NCBI GenBank assembly: GCA_005881575.1
Contig: VBCA01000028.1
Span: 1-64,000 of the forward strand
Length of the DNA: 64,000 nt
Direction: 5' to 3'
Source: Betaproteobacteria bacterium
GTDB taxonomy: Bacteria; Pseudomonadota; Gammaproteobacteria; Burkholderiales; SG8-39
The notes below the pieces were generated by a model. It had not been told where the DNA came from and searched no databases. It worked only from the letters and a program-made list of their open reading frames with translations. Every line of letters starts with the position of its first letter. Positions within the stretch are counted from its first letter, which is position 1. Below are positions 52,275 through 60,482 of this stretch, piece by piece. Position numbers and translations under genes: made by a program.

Positions 52275-53024
52275 ATGGAGATGCTGTCCGATCCCCACAC
52301 CTGGATCGCCTTTCTCACGCTCACGGCGCTCGAGCTCGTGCTCGGCATCGACAACATCATCTTCATTTCCATTCTCGTGGACAAGGTGCCCGAGGCGCGC
52401 CGGGAGCTCGCGCGAAGGATCGGATTGTTCCTCGCCATGTTCATGCGCATCGGGCTCCTCTTCCTGCTCGCCTGGGTCAGCGGGCTGATCGAGCCGCTCT
52501 TCACGATCCTCCGCCAGGAAATTTCCGGCCGTGACCTCATCCTGATCGCCGGCGGCCTCTTCCTTCTGTGGAAGAGCACCCGGGAAATCCACCAGCTGCT
52601 CGAGGGCGAGAGGGGTGCGGCCTCGGCCGCGGTCGGCGCCACTTTCTACGGAGTGATCCTGCAGATCATGATCATCGACATCGTGTTCTCGTTCGATTCG
52701 ATCATCACCGCGGTCGGCATGGTCGACCGGATCGAAATCATGATCGCGGCGGTGATCGCTTCAGTGCTTCTCATGATGGCCTACGCGGGCGCGATCGGAC
52801 GCTTCGTCTCGACGCATCCCACGGTGAAAATGCTGGCGCTCGCGTTCCTCTTCGTGATCGGCGTGGTGCTGATCGCCGACGGCTTCGACCACCACGTTCC
52901 CAAGGGCTACGTGTACTTCGCGATGGCCTTCTCGGTGTGCGTGGAAATGCTCAACCTGCGTCTGCGCAAGCGCGCTGCCAGGCCGGTGGAGCTGCGCGAT
53001 CGCTATACGCTGGGAGGCGAGTGA
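52275..53024 (+). CDS. TerC family integral membrane protein
   Basis: A 249-residue protein with seven hydrophobic segments. The family signatures LTALELVLGIDNIIFISILVDKVP, the ILIAGGLFLLWKSTREIHQLLEG segment and IDIVFSFDSIITAVGMVD (conserved Asp residues in the membrane) are clear. TerC-like (Alx/YceF-type) proteins are manganese exporters or metal-homeostasis factors. It is co-oriented with the PNPOx-like gene and converges with the DinB gene. Confidence 0.94.
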   Translation: MEMLSDPHTWIAFLTLTALELVLGIDNIIFISILVDKVPEARRELARRIGLFLAMFMRIGLLFLLAWVSGLIEPLFTILRQEISGRDLILIAGGLFLLWKSTREIHQLLEGERGAASAAVGATFYGVILQIMIIDIVFSFDSIITAVGMVDRIEIMIAAVIASVLLMMAYAGAIGRFVSTHPTVKMLALAFLFVIGVVLIADGFDHHVPKGYVYFAMAFSVCVEMLNLRLRKRAARPVELRDRYTLGGE

Positions 53025-53034
53025 GGAGGCCCTC

Positions 53035-53553
53035 CTAGGCGAATGCCGTGGCGCGTTCCCTGAGGAACACCGGAAGATCAGTGGTCGGCGGGCGGGGAGC
53101 GCCCGGCACCTGGTAGAAGAGGTCGGCGACGAAGCCGCGGTGGTAGCTCGTGTGGTTGACCACGTGGAGCAGGATCTCCGCGCGCGTCATGACCCCCTTG
53201 TTCCCGCCGATCAGGGTGAAGTGAACGTTTTCCCCGAGCGCGGCCTCTGACAGCTTGTCGCTCCAGGCGATGTACCAGTCGTCCACGATCTGCTGCTTGC
53301 GCCACAGCTCGGCGAGCGGCGGGTGCCCCGGGGTGTTGCGCGCCGCGAACCCGTGCTCGCGCCCCTCGAGATGGGCCTGCCAGATGAGATCGATCACGTA
53401 GTTGTGGTTGAGGGTATGGACCATGTTCTTGAACAGGCTCTGACGCTCCTTCGTCGCTTCGTTTCCGGGCAGCCCGGAGACGGCGTCGAAGATGAGCTTG
53501 TTTGCCCAGCTGTTGTAGCGCGTGAGCATGCGCGCGGCTTGCGGAGTGATCAT
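53035..53553 (-). CDS. DinB family protein
   Basis: A 172-residue four-helix-bundle protein. The start MLTRYNSWANKLIFDAVSGLP, the helix with TLNHNYVIDLIWQAHLEG and the C-terminal LLHVVNHTSYHRGFVADLFYQV provide the three conserved His metal ligands of the DinB/YfiT group. It may act as a metal-dependent thiol transferase; the substrate is unknown. Not the DNA polymerase DinB. It converges with terC and is divergent from gspC. Confidence 0.9.
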   Translation of the reverse strand: MITPQAARMLTRYNSWANKLIFDAVSGLPGNEATKERQSLFKNMVHTLNHNYVIDLIWQAHLEGREHGFAARNTPGHPPLAELWRKQQIVDDWYIAWSDKLSEAALGENVHFTLIGGNKGVMTRAEILLHVVNHTSYHRGFVADLFYQVPGAPRPPTTDLPVFLRERATAFA

Positions 53554-53726
53554 GGTCTGCCTCGCTCGGAGCTTCCTCGCGGATTATGACACTTGCGGCC
53601 TCCGGCTTTCCTCTGGGCCGCCCCCTCTCCGACCGGGAAGCGACGAAAAAGCCTTCTTCTCGTGTAAGATGAACGGTTTATATCGGGAACTGCAAGATTT
53701 CATCAGGTGTCTAGGAGTCCCGACCC

Positions 53727-54581
53727 ATGACAATGTCTTCGCTTTCTGTCGCACAGCGCCTTGTCCGGTCCGCCACACCGATCCAGGCCGTGCTCTCGCA
53801 CCGTGCGATGCCCGCTACTGCGACGGTCGCCGCTCTACTATTGCTGTGCTGGACGCTGGCGCAGGGAACCTGGCGCATGCTCCAGCCGGCCTCGCCCGCG
53901 ATGGCGCGCGCAGGGGGCGCCGACCTCACCGATCTGCGCGAGCTCGGCAGTGTGCAGCTTTTCGGGCGCGCAGCGCCGCGGAGCGCCGCGGCCGAAACGA
54001 CGAGCGTCGCGCCCAGCAACCTGAACATGACTCTGACCGGCGTCGCCGCGCGCGAGACCGGTGGCTGCGCGCTCGTCATCGTCCAGGGACAACCCGAGGC
54101 GGCTTTCTGTTCGGGCGAGGAGGTTTCTCCCGGCGTGCGCCTGGATACGGTGGAGCGCGATCGCATCGTGATCGTGCGCAACGGCGTGCGCGAAGCGGTG
54201 TTCATGAAAGAAGCCGAAGGAGCCGCCCTGGGGGTTGTTGCCGCACCGCCGCCTCCGATCGTCCAGCCGGTCGGGACCGACCGGCAACTCGTCGACCGGC
54301 GGCAATTGCAACAGCAGCTCGGCAGGCCGGAATTCCTCAACCAGGCCTTGATCGTGCCCAACCCCGACGGAGGTTTCCTGGTGCGCCAGGTCCAGTCGGG
54401 AAGCCTGTACGAGAAGCTCGGCCTGCGCCCGGGCGACGTCATCCGCAACGTCAACGGCCAGCCGCTCACCAGCATGGACGACGTGATGCGTCTCTACCAG
54501 CAATTCGGTACCGCTCAGCGCGTGCTCGTGGACGTGCAGCGTCAGGGCCGCACCGAAACGCTCTACTACGATATGCGCTGA
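53727..54581 (+). CDS. gspC: Type II secretion system protein C
   Basis: A 284-residue inner-membrane clamp protein. A single transmembrane segment at about 32-50 is followed by the HR-domain (residues about 75-165; LGSVQLFGRAAPR, then GVAARETGGCALVI). A Pro-rich linker leads to a C-terminal PDZ domain (about 205-284; LVRQVQSGSLYEKLGLRPGDVIRNVNGQPL). It links the inner-membrane platform to the secretin. gspD begins 26 bases downstream. A TAAGAT hexamer around 53666 may be a promoter element. Confidence 0.9.
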   Translation: MTMSSLSVAQRLVRSATPIQAVLSHRAMPATATVAALLLLCWTLAQGTWRMLQPASPAMARAGGADLTDLRELGSVQLFGRAAPRSAAAETTSVAPSNLNMTLTGVAARETGGCALVIVQGQPEAAFCSGEEVSPGVRLDTVERDRIVIVRNGVREAVFMKEAEGAALGVVAAPPPPIVQPVGTDRQLVDRRQLQQQLGRPEFLNQALIVPNPDGGFLVRQVQSGSLYEKLGLRPGDVIRNVNGQPLTSMDDVMRLYQQFGTAQRVLVDVQRQGRTETLYYDMR

Positions 54582-54607
54582 CTGCGCGCAATTCCTCCCG
54601 ACACTCA

Positions 54608-56878
54608 ATGAGAAAAACGCCTGCAATCGCTGCTCGAATCCTCGCCGGCGCACTCGCGGTCGCCGCGCATGCCGTTCCCGCGCAGACGCCCGAGTCCCCA
54701 GGCGCGGCCCCCGTCAACCCGGGCGCGCCCTCCGTCGAGTCCCCGGCAGCCGTGCCCACCACGCGGGTTCCGGGCCCACCCCCGGCCGCCTCGGAAGCGC
54801 CCGTCGAATCCCCCGGAGCGGCGCCCCCTGGGCGGGCCCCGCGCGCAGCAGGGGCTGCGGCTACCCCGCGAGCCGGCGAGGTGGTGCTCAATTTCCAGGG
54901 CGCGGACCTGCAGGCCGTGGTGAAGGCGATGTCGCAGATGACGGGGCGCAACATGCTGATCGACCCGCGCGTGAGGGGACAGGTCACCATTGTCTCGGCG
55001 CGGCCCATGCCGGTCGCGGCCGGGTACCAGATCTTTCTCTCTGCGCTGAAGACGCAAGGCTTCACCGCGGTCGAGGGTCCGGGCGACGCAGTGCGCATCA
55101 TCCCGGTCGCCGAGGCGAAGGCCGCGGCGCCGGTGAACGAGCAGGAAGGTCCTCCGCGCGGCGGCGAACAGGTCATCACGCACGTCGTGATCGGACAGCA
55201 TGTCGCGGTGGCGCAGCTGCAGAACGTGCTGCGTCCGTTGATGTCGCCGACCAGCCAGCTCTCCGTATACGATCCGGCCAACGCGCTCATCATCACCGAC
55301 TACGCGGACAACGTGCGGCGGCTGCTGCGCATCATCGAGCGGATCGACCAGCCGGCGAGCACCGACGTCACGGTGATCCCGGTTCACCACGCCTCAGCCA
55401 TCGACCTCGCCGAGCTGGTGGTGCGCATGTCGGGAACGGGCGTTGCCGGGCCCGGGACGGTGCCGGGCCTGCCGCCGACCCAAATCGCGGCGGGCGGCGA
55501 CCGTTTCTCGGTGGTGCCCGATGGGCGCACCAACAGCATCCTGCTGCGCTCGGACAACCCGGGGCGCATCGCGCTGTTGCGCTCGCTCATCGAAAAGCTG
55601 GACGTGCCGGCGCGCTCGATCGGCAGCACCCGCGTGATCTACCTGAAGCACGCCGAGGCGACCAAACTCGTCGAGGTGCTGCGCGGCATGCTCTCGGCCG
55701 CCGCGCCCGCGACAACCGGGCAGACGACCGCGCCCGGCGCCGGCGGGCGTCCGGGCGGGGCGGCGCCTTCGCTCATCCAGGCCGACGAGGCGACCAATTC
55801 GATCATCATCAACGCCTCGGACACGGTGTACAACAACCTGCGCCTCGTGGTCGAGCAGCTCGACGTGCGCCGCGCGCAGGTCTATGTCGAGGCGCTGGTC
55901 GCGGAAATGAATGCAGATCGCACCGACGAGCTCGGCTTTCAGTGGGCGGGAGCGCGCGGGGTCGGCTCGCGCGCGGTCGGCGCCGCGGCGAATTTCCCCT
56001 CGGCGAACCCGAGCATCGTCGGGTTGGCGACTGGGGTCGAGCCGATCGGCGCGGGACTCTCGGTCGCGGTGCTCGGCAGCACCATCACGCTGCCCGACGG
56101 CAGCACCGTGAAGGGTCTGGGTGCCCTCGCGCGGGCGCTCCAGTCGAACAACCTCGGCAATATCCTCTCCACGCCCACTCTCCTCACGCTCGACAACTAT
56201 CAGGCGAAGATCGTCATCGGGCAGAACGTGCCTTTCGTGACGGGCAGCTTCGCGACGGCTGCCGCCGCCACCGCCACGGGAGTAGGGGCGGTGAATCCCT
56301 TCCAGACGATCGAGCGCAGGGACATCGGCCTGACCTTGCGCATCAAGCCGCAGATTTCCGAAGGCTCGGCCATACGCCTGGAAATCTATCAGGAGGTCTC
56401 GAGCATCGACCCCACCGCGCGGGCAGGCGCGAGCGACCTCGTCACCACCAAGCGCTCGCTCGAGACCAAGGTCGTGGTGGACGACGGCAATACGATCGTG
56501 CTCGGAGGGCTGATCCAGAACACCTTGACCGTGACCACGCAGCAGATCCCGCTCCTCGGCGATATTCCGTTTCTCGGCGCGCTGTTCCGCTTCAAGAGCG
56601 AGGACCGCAAGCGGACGAACCTCATGATCTTCCTTCGCCCGGTGATCATTCGCTCGGCCGATGACGGTTATCGCGTGACGCAGGACCGCTACGAATACCT
56701 GCGCGGCTACACGCGCGGCGAGGGACCGGAGCGCGAGGACATCTACGACCGTCTGGAGCCCGTGGTGCCCGCTCCTCCCCTCGAGCCGCCGGCGCGCGCG
56801 CCCGCGCAGGATTCTCCGGCGGCGGCTCCCGCGAAGCCGCCCGAAGCGCAAGCCAGCCCGGCGCCGGCGAAGCCCTGA
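54608..56878 (+). CDS. gspD: Type II secretion system secretin
   Basis: A 756-residue outer-membrane secretin. It has a signal peptide (cleavage near VPAQ) and a Pro/Ala-rich low-complexity region (about 30-95). The N0-N3 domains follow (VLNFQGADLQAVVKAMSQMTGRNMLID onward). The C-terminal pore domain carries VDDGNTIVLGGLIQNTL and the VPFLGDIPFLGALFRF motif. The end is another Pro/Ala-rich tail. The ATG at 54608 starts the leader; the frame upstream overlaps gspC and is spurious. gspE follows after four bases. Confidence 0.93.
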   Translation: MRKTPAIAARILAGALAVAAHAVPAQTPESPGAAPVNPGAPSVESPAAVPTTRVPGPPPAASEAPVESPGAAPPGRAPRAAGAAATPRAGEVVLNFQGADLQAVVKAMSQMTGRNMLIDPRVRGQVTIVSARPMPVAAGYQIFLSALKTQGFTAVEGPGDAVRIIPVAEAKAAAPVNEQEGPPRGGEQVITHVVIGQHVAVAQLQNVLRPLMSPTSQLSVYDPANALIITDYADNVRRLLRIIERIDQPASTDVTVIPVHHASAIDLAELVVRMSGTGVAGPGTVPGLPPTQIAAGGDRFSVVPDGRTNSILLRSDNPGRIALLRSLIEKLDVPARSIGSTRVIYLKHAEATKLVEVLRGMLSAAAPATTGQTTAPGAGGRPGGAAPSLIQADEATNSIIINASDTVYNNLRLVVEQLDVRRAQVYVEALVAEMNADRTDELGFQWAGARGVGSRAVGAAANFPSANPSIVGLATGVEPIGAGLSVAVLGSTITLPDGSTVKGLGALARALQSNNLGNILSTPTLLTLDNYQAKIVIGQNVPFVTGSFATAAAATATGVGAVNPFQTIERRDIGLTLRIKPQISEGSAIRLEIYQEVSSIDPTARAGASDLVTTKRSLETKVVVDDGNTIVLGGLIQNTLTVTTQQIPLLGDIPFLGALFRFKSEDRKRTNLMIFLRPVIIRSADDGYRVTQDRYEYLRGYTRGEGPEREDIYDRLEPVVPAPPLEPPARAPAQDSPAAAPAKPPEAQASPAPAKP

Positions 56879-56882
56879 GCGC

Positions 56883-58397
56883 ATGGATATGTCCTCGAAC
56901 CCCCTCACGCCCGACGCGCGCGCGGTCGAGCGGCTGCCTTACGCTTTTGCCAAGCGGCACGGCGTGATCAGCGCCCGGCAGCTCGAGGCAGGCTTCGAGC
57001 TCTGGGTCCGGCCCGGGGTGCGCGCAGGCGTCCTCGCCGAAGTACAGCGCGCGCTCGGCGGGCCGCTCGCTCTGAGAGAGCTTGCGGGCGACGCCTTCGA
57101 GGCGGCGCTCGCGCGCGCCTACGAGCGCGGCGCGTCGCACGCCGCCGATATCGTCACCGACCTCGACGCGAATCCGGATCTCGTTGCGCTCGCGGAGAGC
57201 CTGCCCAAGGTCGCCGACCTCCTGGAGAGCGAGGACGACGCGCCGATCGTTCGCCTCATCAATGCCCTGTTCTCGCAGGCCGTGCGCGAGGGCGCCTCCG
57301 ACATCCACATCGAGGCCTTCGAAGGGCGCTCGGTGGTGCGCTTCCGCAGGGACGGCATGCTGCGCGACGTGCTCGAACCGCCGCAGGTGGTGCACGGCGT
57401 GATCGTGTCGCGCATCAAGATCATGGCGCGCCTGGACATCGCCGAGAAACGCCAGCCGCAGGACGGGCGCATCGCGCTGCGGCTCGCCGGGCGCTCGGTC
57501 GACGTGCGCGTTTCGATCCTGCCGACGGCTCACGGCGAGCGCGTGGTGCTGCGGCTGCTCGACAAGCAGGCCGGGAGGCTCGACCTGACCGGCTTGGGCA
57601 TGGCGGATACGACGCTCGCCGCGCTGCGCGAGCTCGTCAAACAGCCTCATGGAATCATCCTTGTTACAGGCCCAACGGGTTCGGGAAAGACGACGACGCT
57701 CTACGCCGCGATCGGCCAGCTCGACGCCAAGCGCACCAACATCGTCACCGTCGAAGACCCGATCGAATACGATCTCGACGGCGTCGGCCAGACCCAGGTG
57801 AATCCGCGAATCGAGCTGACTTTTGCGCGAGCGCTGCGCGCCATCCTGCGCCAGGACCCGGATGTGGTCATGATCGGCGAGATCCGCGATTTGGAGACCG
57901 CGCAGATCGCGGTGCAGGCGAGCTTGACCGGGCACCTGGTGCTCGCCACCCTGCACACCAACGACGCGGCAGGCGCCGTGGTGCGGCTCGTGGACATGGG
58001 TATCGAGCCGTTCCTGGTCGCCTCGAGCCTCCTCGGCGTGCTCGCAGAGCGGCTGGTGCGGCGGCTGTGCCCGGCGTGCCGGCGCCCGCACCAGCCCGAC
58101 CGCGCCGAGCAGGCCCTGCTCGATAACGGGAATGGAGGCGGGGCGGACACCGCCTTGTTCACCGCGAACGGCTGCGAGGCCTGCGCGTTCACGGGCTATC
58201 AGGGCCGCACCGGAATTTTCGAGCTGCTGCTCATCGACGACGAGGCCCGGCGGCTGATCCACGACCGCGCCTCCGAGGCCGACCTGCGCGAGCACGCGCG
58301 CCGCGGCGGCATGAAGGGCCTGCGCGAGGACGGGCTACGCTGGGTACGCGCGGGCGAAACCAGCCTCGAGGAAGTGCTGCGCGTTTCGCGCGAATGA
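56883..58397 (+). CDS. gspE: Type II secretion system ATPase
   Basis: A 504-residue secretion ATPase. The Walker A motif GPTGSGKTT lies at 263-271, followed by an Asp box (TVEDPIEYDLDGVGQTQVN), Walker B (DPDVVMIGEIRD) and the His box with HLVLATLHTNDA. A zinc-type four-cysteine motif (CPAC and CEAC, about residues 398-425) is intact. It powers pseudopilus assembly. The start is ATG 56883; ATG 56889 is equally possible. gspF follows after 35 bases. Confidence 0.94.
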   Translation: MDMSSNPLTPDARAVERLPYAFAKRHGVISARQLEAGFELWVRPGVRAGVLAEVQRALGGPLALRELAGDAFEAALARAYERGASHAADIVTDLDANPDLVALAESLPKVADLLESEDDAPIVRLINALFSQAVREGASDIHIEAFEGRSVVRFRRDGMLRDVLEPPQVVHGVIVSRIKIMARLDIAEKRQPQDGRIALRLAGRSVDVRVSILPTAHGERVVLRLLDKQAGRLDLTGLGMADTTLAALRELVKQPHGIILVTGPTGSGKTTTLYAAIGQLDAKRTNIVTVEDPIEYDLDGVGQTQVNPRIELTFARALRAILRQDPDVVMIGEIRDLETAQIAVQASLTGHLVLATLHTNDAAGAVVRLVDMGIEPFLVASSLLGVLAERLVRRLCPACRRPHQPDRAEQALLDNGNGGGADTALFTANGCEACAFTGYQGRTGIFELLLIDDEARRLIHDRASEADLREHARRGGMKGLREDGLRWVRAGETSLEEVLRVSRE

Positions 58398-58432
58398 GGC
58401 GCGGATAGGCGCGAGCGGCACCCGCACAAGGC

Positions 58433-59653
58433 ATGTCGGGCTTCGAGTACAGCGCGCTGGACGCAACCGGGCGCGAAACGCGCGGAGTGATCGAAGCGGA
58501 CACCGATCGCCACGCGAGATCGCTGCTGCGCGAGCGCGGGCTCGCGCCGCTCACGGTCGAAGGAATCACGCGCTCCACGGTTGCGCATACCGGTAGGGGC
58601 GAGCGCTTTTCGCGCCCCCGGCTTTCACGCAAGGGACTCGCGCTCGTCACGCGCCAGTTCGCCACGCTGGTCCGCGCCGGGCTCACTATCGAAGAGAGCC
58701 TCAACGTGCTTATCGAGCAGACGGAATCTGCCGGAGCGCGCACGCTGTTCGCCGCGGTGCGGGCGCGCGTGCTCGAGGGCCAGTCCCTGTCGCACAGCCT
58801 CGCCGCGTTTCCCGACGCGTTCCCGCAGATCTACCGCGCCATGATCGAGGCGGGAGAGCATTCGGGGCGCCTGGGCGAAGTGCTCGAGCGCCTCGCCGAC
58901 TACACCGAAAACCGCGAAGGCCTGCACGACAAGGTCATGATCGCTTTCATCTATCCGGCCCTGGTGACGGTGGTGGCGATCGCCGTGGTCGGGCTCCTGC
59001 TCGTCTACGTCGTGCCGCAGGTGACGCGCGTTTTCGCCAATCTCGGCCAGACCCTGCCTCTGGTGACCCGGATACTCATTGCGATGAGCGATTTCGCGCG
59101 CGCGAGCGGCTTATTCTGGTTGGGCGGGCTTGCCGTCGCCCTCGTCGCGGGCGCGTTCCTGCTGCGCGACGAAGGGCGGCGGCGGCGCTGGCACGGGTGG
59201 CTGCTGCGCCTGCCGATCGCGGGACGGCTCATCCGCACCGTCAACGCCGCGCGCTTTTCCGACACGCTGGGAATTCTGACCGCGAGCGGAGTGCCGTTGC
59301 TCACCTCGCTTCAGTCCGCAGCCGCAGTCGTCACCAATCTGCCGATGCGCGCCGCTGTGGACGAAGCGGTGCGGCGCGTGCGCGAAGGCGGGGCGCTCGC
59401 GCCGGCCCTGGGCGCGGCGAAGCTCTTCCCGCCGCTCGTCATCCACCTGATCGCGAGCGGCGAAGCGACCGGACGCCTGGACACCATGCTCGCGCGTGCG
59501 GCGGAGGCCCAGTCGCGGGAACTGGAGAACTGGATCCGCGGGCTGACGGCGCTCCTCGAGCCATTGCTGATCCTCGCCATGGGCGCGATCGTGCTCTTCG
59601 TGGTGGTCGCGATACTCTTGCCGATTTTCGAGATGAACCAATTGGTGCGTTGA
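58433..59653 (+). CDS. gspF: Type II secretion system inner-membrane platform protein
   Basis: A 406-residue protein with two GspF repeats. The first begins KGLALVTRQFATLVRAGLTIEESLNVLI, the second ARFSDTLGILTASGVPLLTSLQ. Three transmembrane segments are near 170-195, 220-240 and 375-398. It is the last T2SS gene here: the expected gspG-N genes do not follow; a Crp/Fnr gene begins eight bases later instead. Confidence 0.93.
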   Translation: MSGFEYSALDATGRETRGVIEADTDRHARSLLRERGLAPLTVEGITRSTVAHTGRGERFSRPRLSRKGLALVTRQFATLVRAGLTIEESLNVLIEQTESAGARTLFAAVRARVLEGQSLSHSLAAFPDAFPQIYRAMIEAGEHSGRLGEVLERLADYTENREGLHDKVMIAFIYPALVTVVAIAVVGLLLVYVVPQVTRVFANLGQTLPLVTRILIAMSDFARASGLFWLGGLAVALVAGAFLLRDEGRRRRWHGWLLRLPIAGRLIRTVNAARFSDTLGILTASGVPLLTSLQSAAAVVTNLPMRAAVDEAVRRVREGGALAPALGAAKLFPPLVIHLIASGEATGRLDTMLARAAEAQSRELENWIRGLTALLEPLLILAMGAIVLFVVVAILLPIFEMNQLVR

Positions 59654-59660
59654 GGAAACC

Positions 59661-60416
59661 ATGGGGGCTTCCGATGCCGCACCGCATAATCCCAATCAAA
59701 ACCATCTTCTCGCCGCGCTGCCTACGGCTGAATTCGAGCGCCTGGCCCCCCATCTGGAACTGGTCACGATGTCGCTCGGCGAAGTCCTCTACGAATCCGG
59801 CGGCCAGTTGCAACACGTCTATTTCCCGACCACTTCGATCCTGTCCATACACTACGTCATGGAGGATGGCTCATCGGCCGAAATCGCGGGGGTGGGCAAT
59901 GAAGGCGTGCTCGGGATTTCGATTTTCATGGGAGGCAATACCACGCCCAGCCGGGCCATCGTGCAGACCGCGGGCCACGGGTACCGGCTGAAAGCGCAGT
60001 TGATGACGGAGGAATTCTATCGCGCGGGCTTGATGCTGCGTTTGATGCTGCGTTACACCCAGGCGCTGATTACACAGATGTCCCAGACCGCGGTATGCAA
60101 TCGGTACCATTCTTTGGAGCAGCAACTGTGTCGCTGGCTGTTGTTGACCCTCGATCGGATGCCTACCAATGAACTGATCATGACGCACGAATTGGTCGCG
60201 AGCATGCTCGGCGTGCGCCGCGGAGGGGTCACGGAGGCCGCCGGGAACCTGCAGCATGCCGGTTGCATCAGCTACCGCCGCGGCCATATCACGGTGCTCG
60301 ACCGGGCGGGACTGGAGGCCCGCGTTTGCGAGTGCTATGACGTCGTCAAGAAGGAGTTCAATCGCCTGCTGTCCGATGTACGCAACCGCCAGGGCGCTCT
60401 CAAAATTGCCTTGTAA
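59661..60416 (+). CDS. Crp/Fnr family transcriptional regulator
   Basis: A 251-residue regulator. The cyclic-nucleotide-like barrel spans about 20-145 (PTAEFERLAPHLELVTMSLGEVLYESG, then VGNEGVLGISIFMGGN). A winged helix spans about 165-230 with recognition segment THELVASMLGVRRGGVTEAAG. The N-terminal Fe-S cysteine set of FNR is absent, so it is not an oxygen sensor of the FNR class. The start is eight bases after gspF, and the histidine kinase follows after 66 bases, suggesting one signalling unit. Confidence 0.92.
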   Translation: MGASDAAPHNPNQNHLLAALPTAEFERLAPHLELVTMSLGEVLYESGGQLQHVYFPTTSILSIHYVMEDGSSAEIAGVGNEGVLGISIFMGGNTTPSRAIVQTAGHGYRLKAQLMTEEFYRAGLMLRLMLRYTQALITQMSQTAVCNRYHSLEQQLCRWLLLTLDRMPTNELIMTHELVASMLGVRRGGVTEAAGNLQHAGCISYRRGHITVLDRAGLEARVCECYDVVKKEFNRLLSDVRNRQGALKIAL

Positions 60417-60482
60417 CGCGCGTTGCCGCCTTATGCGCGCCAGCGCACAGACGGCCGCGAGGTGAGGGGGATAGTCGACGCC

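Noticed and set aside
53522-54607. Upstream extension of the gspD frame
   Set aside because: It overlaps gspC in another frame and lacks secretin features; the ATG at 54608 begins a clean signal peptide.
55480-55490. GACCCAAATCG-like partial match to the 19-bp repeat in gspD
   Set aside because: Only about 11 bases, inside coding sequence, and conserved at the protein level; chance match.
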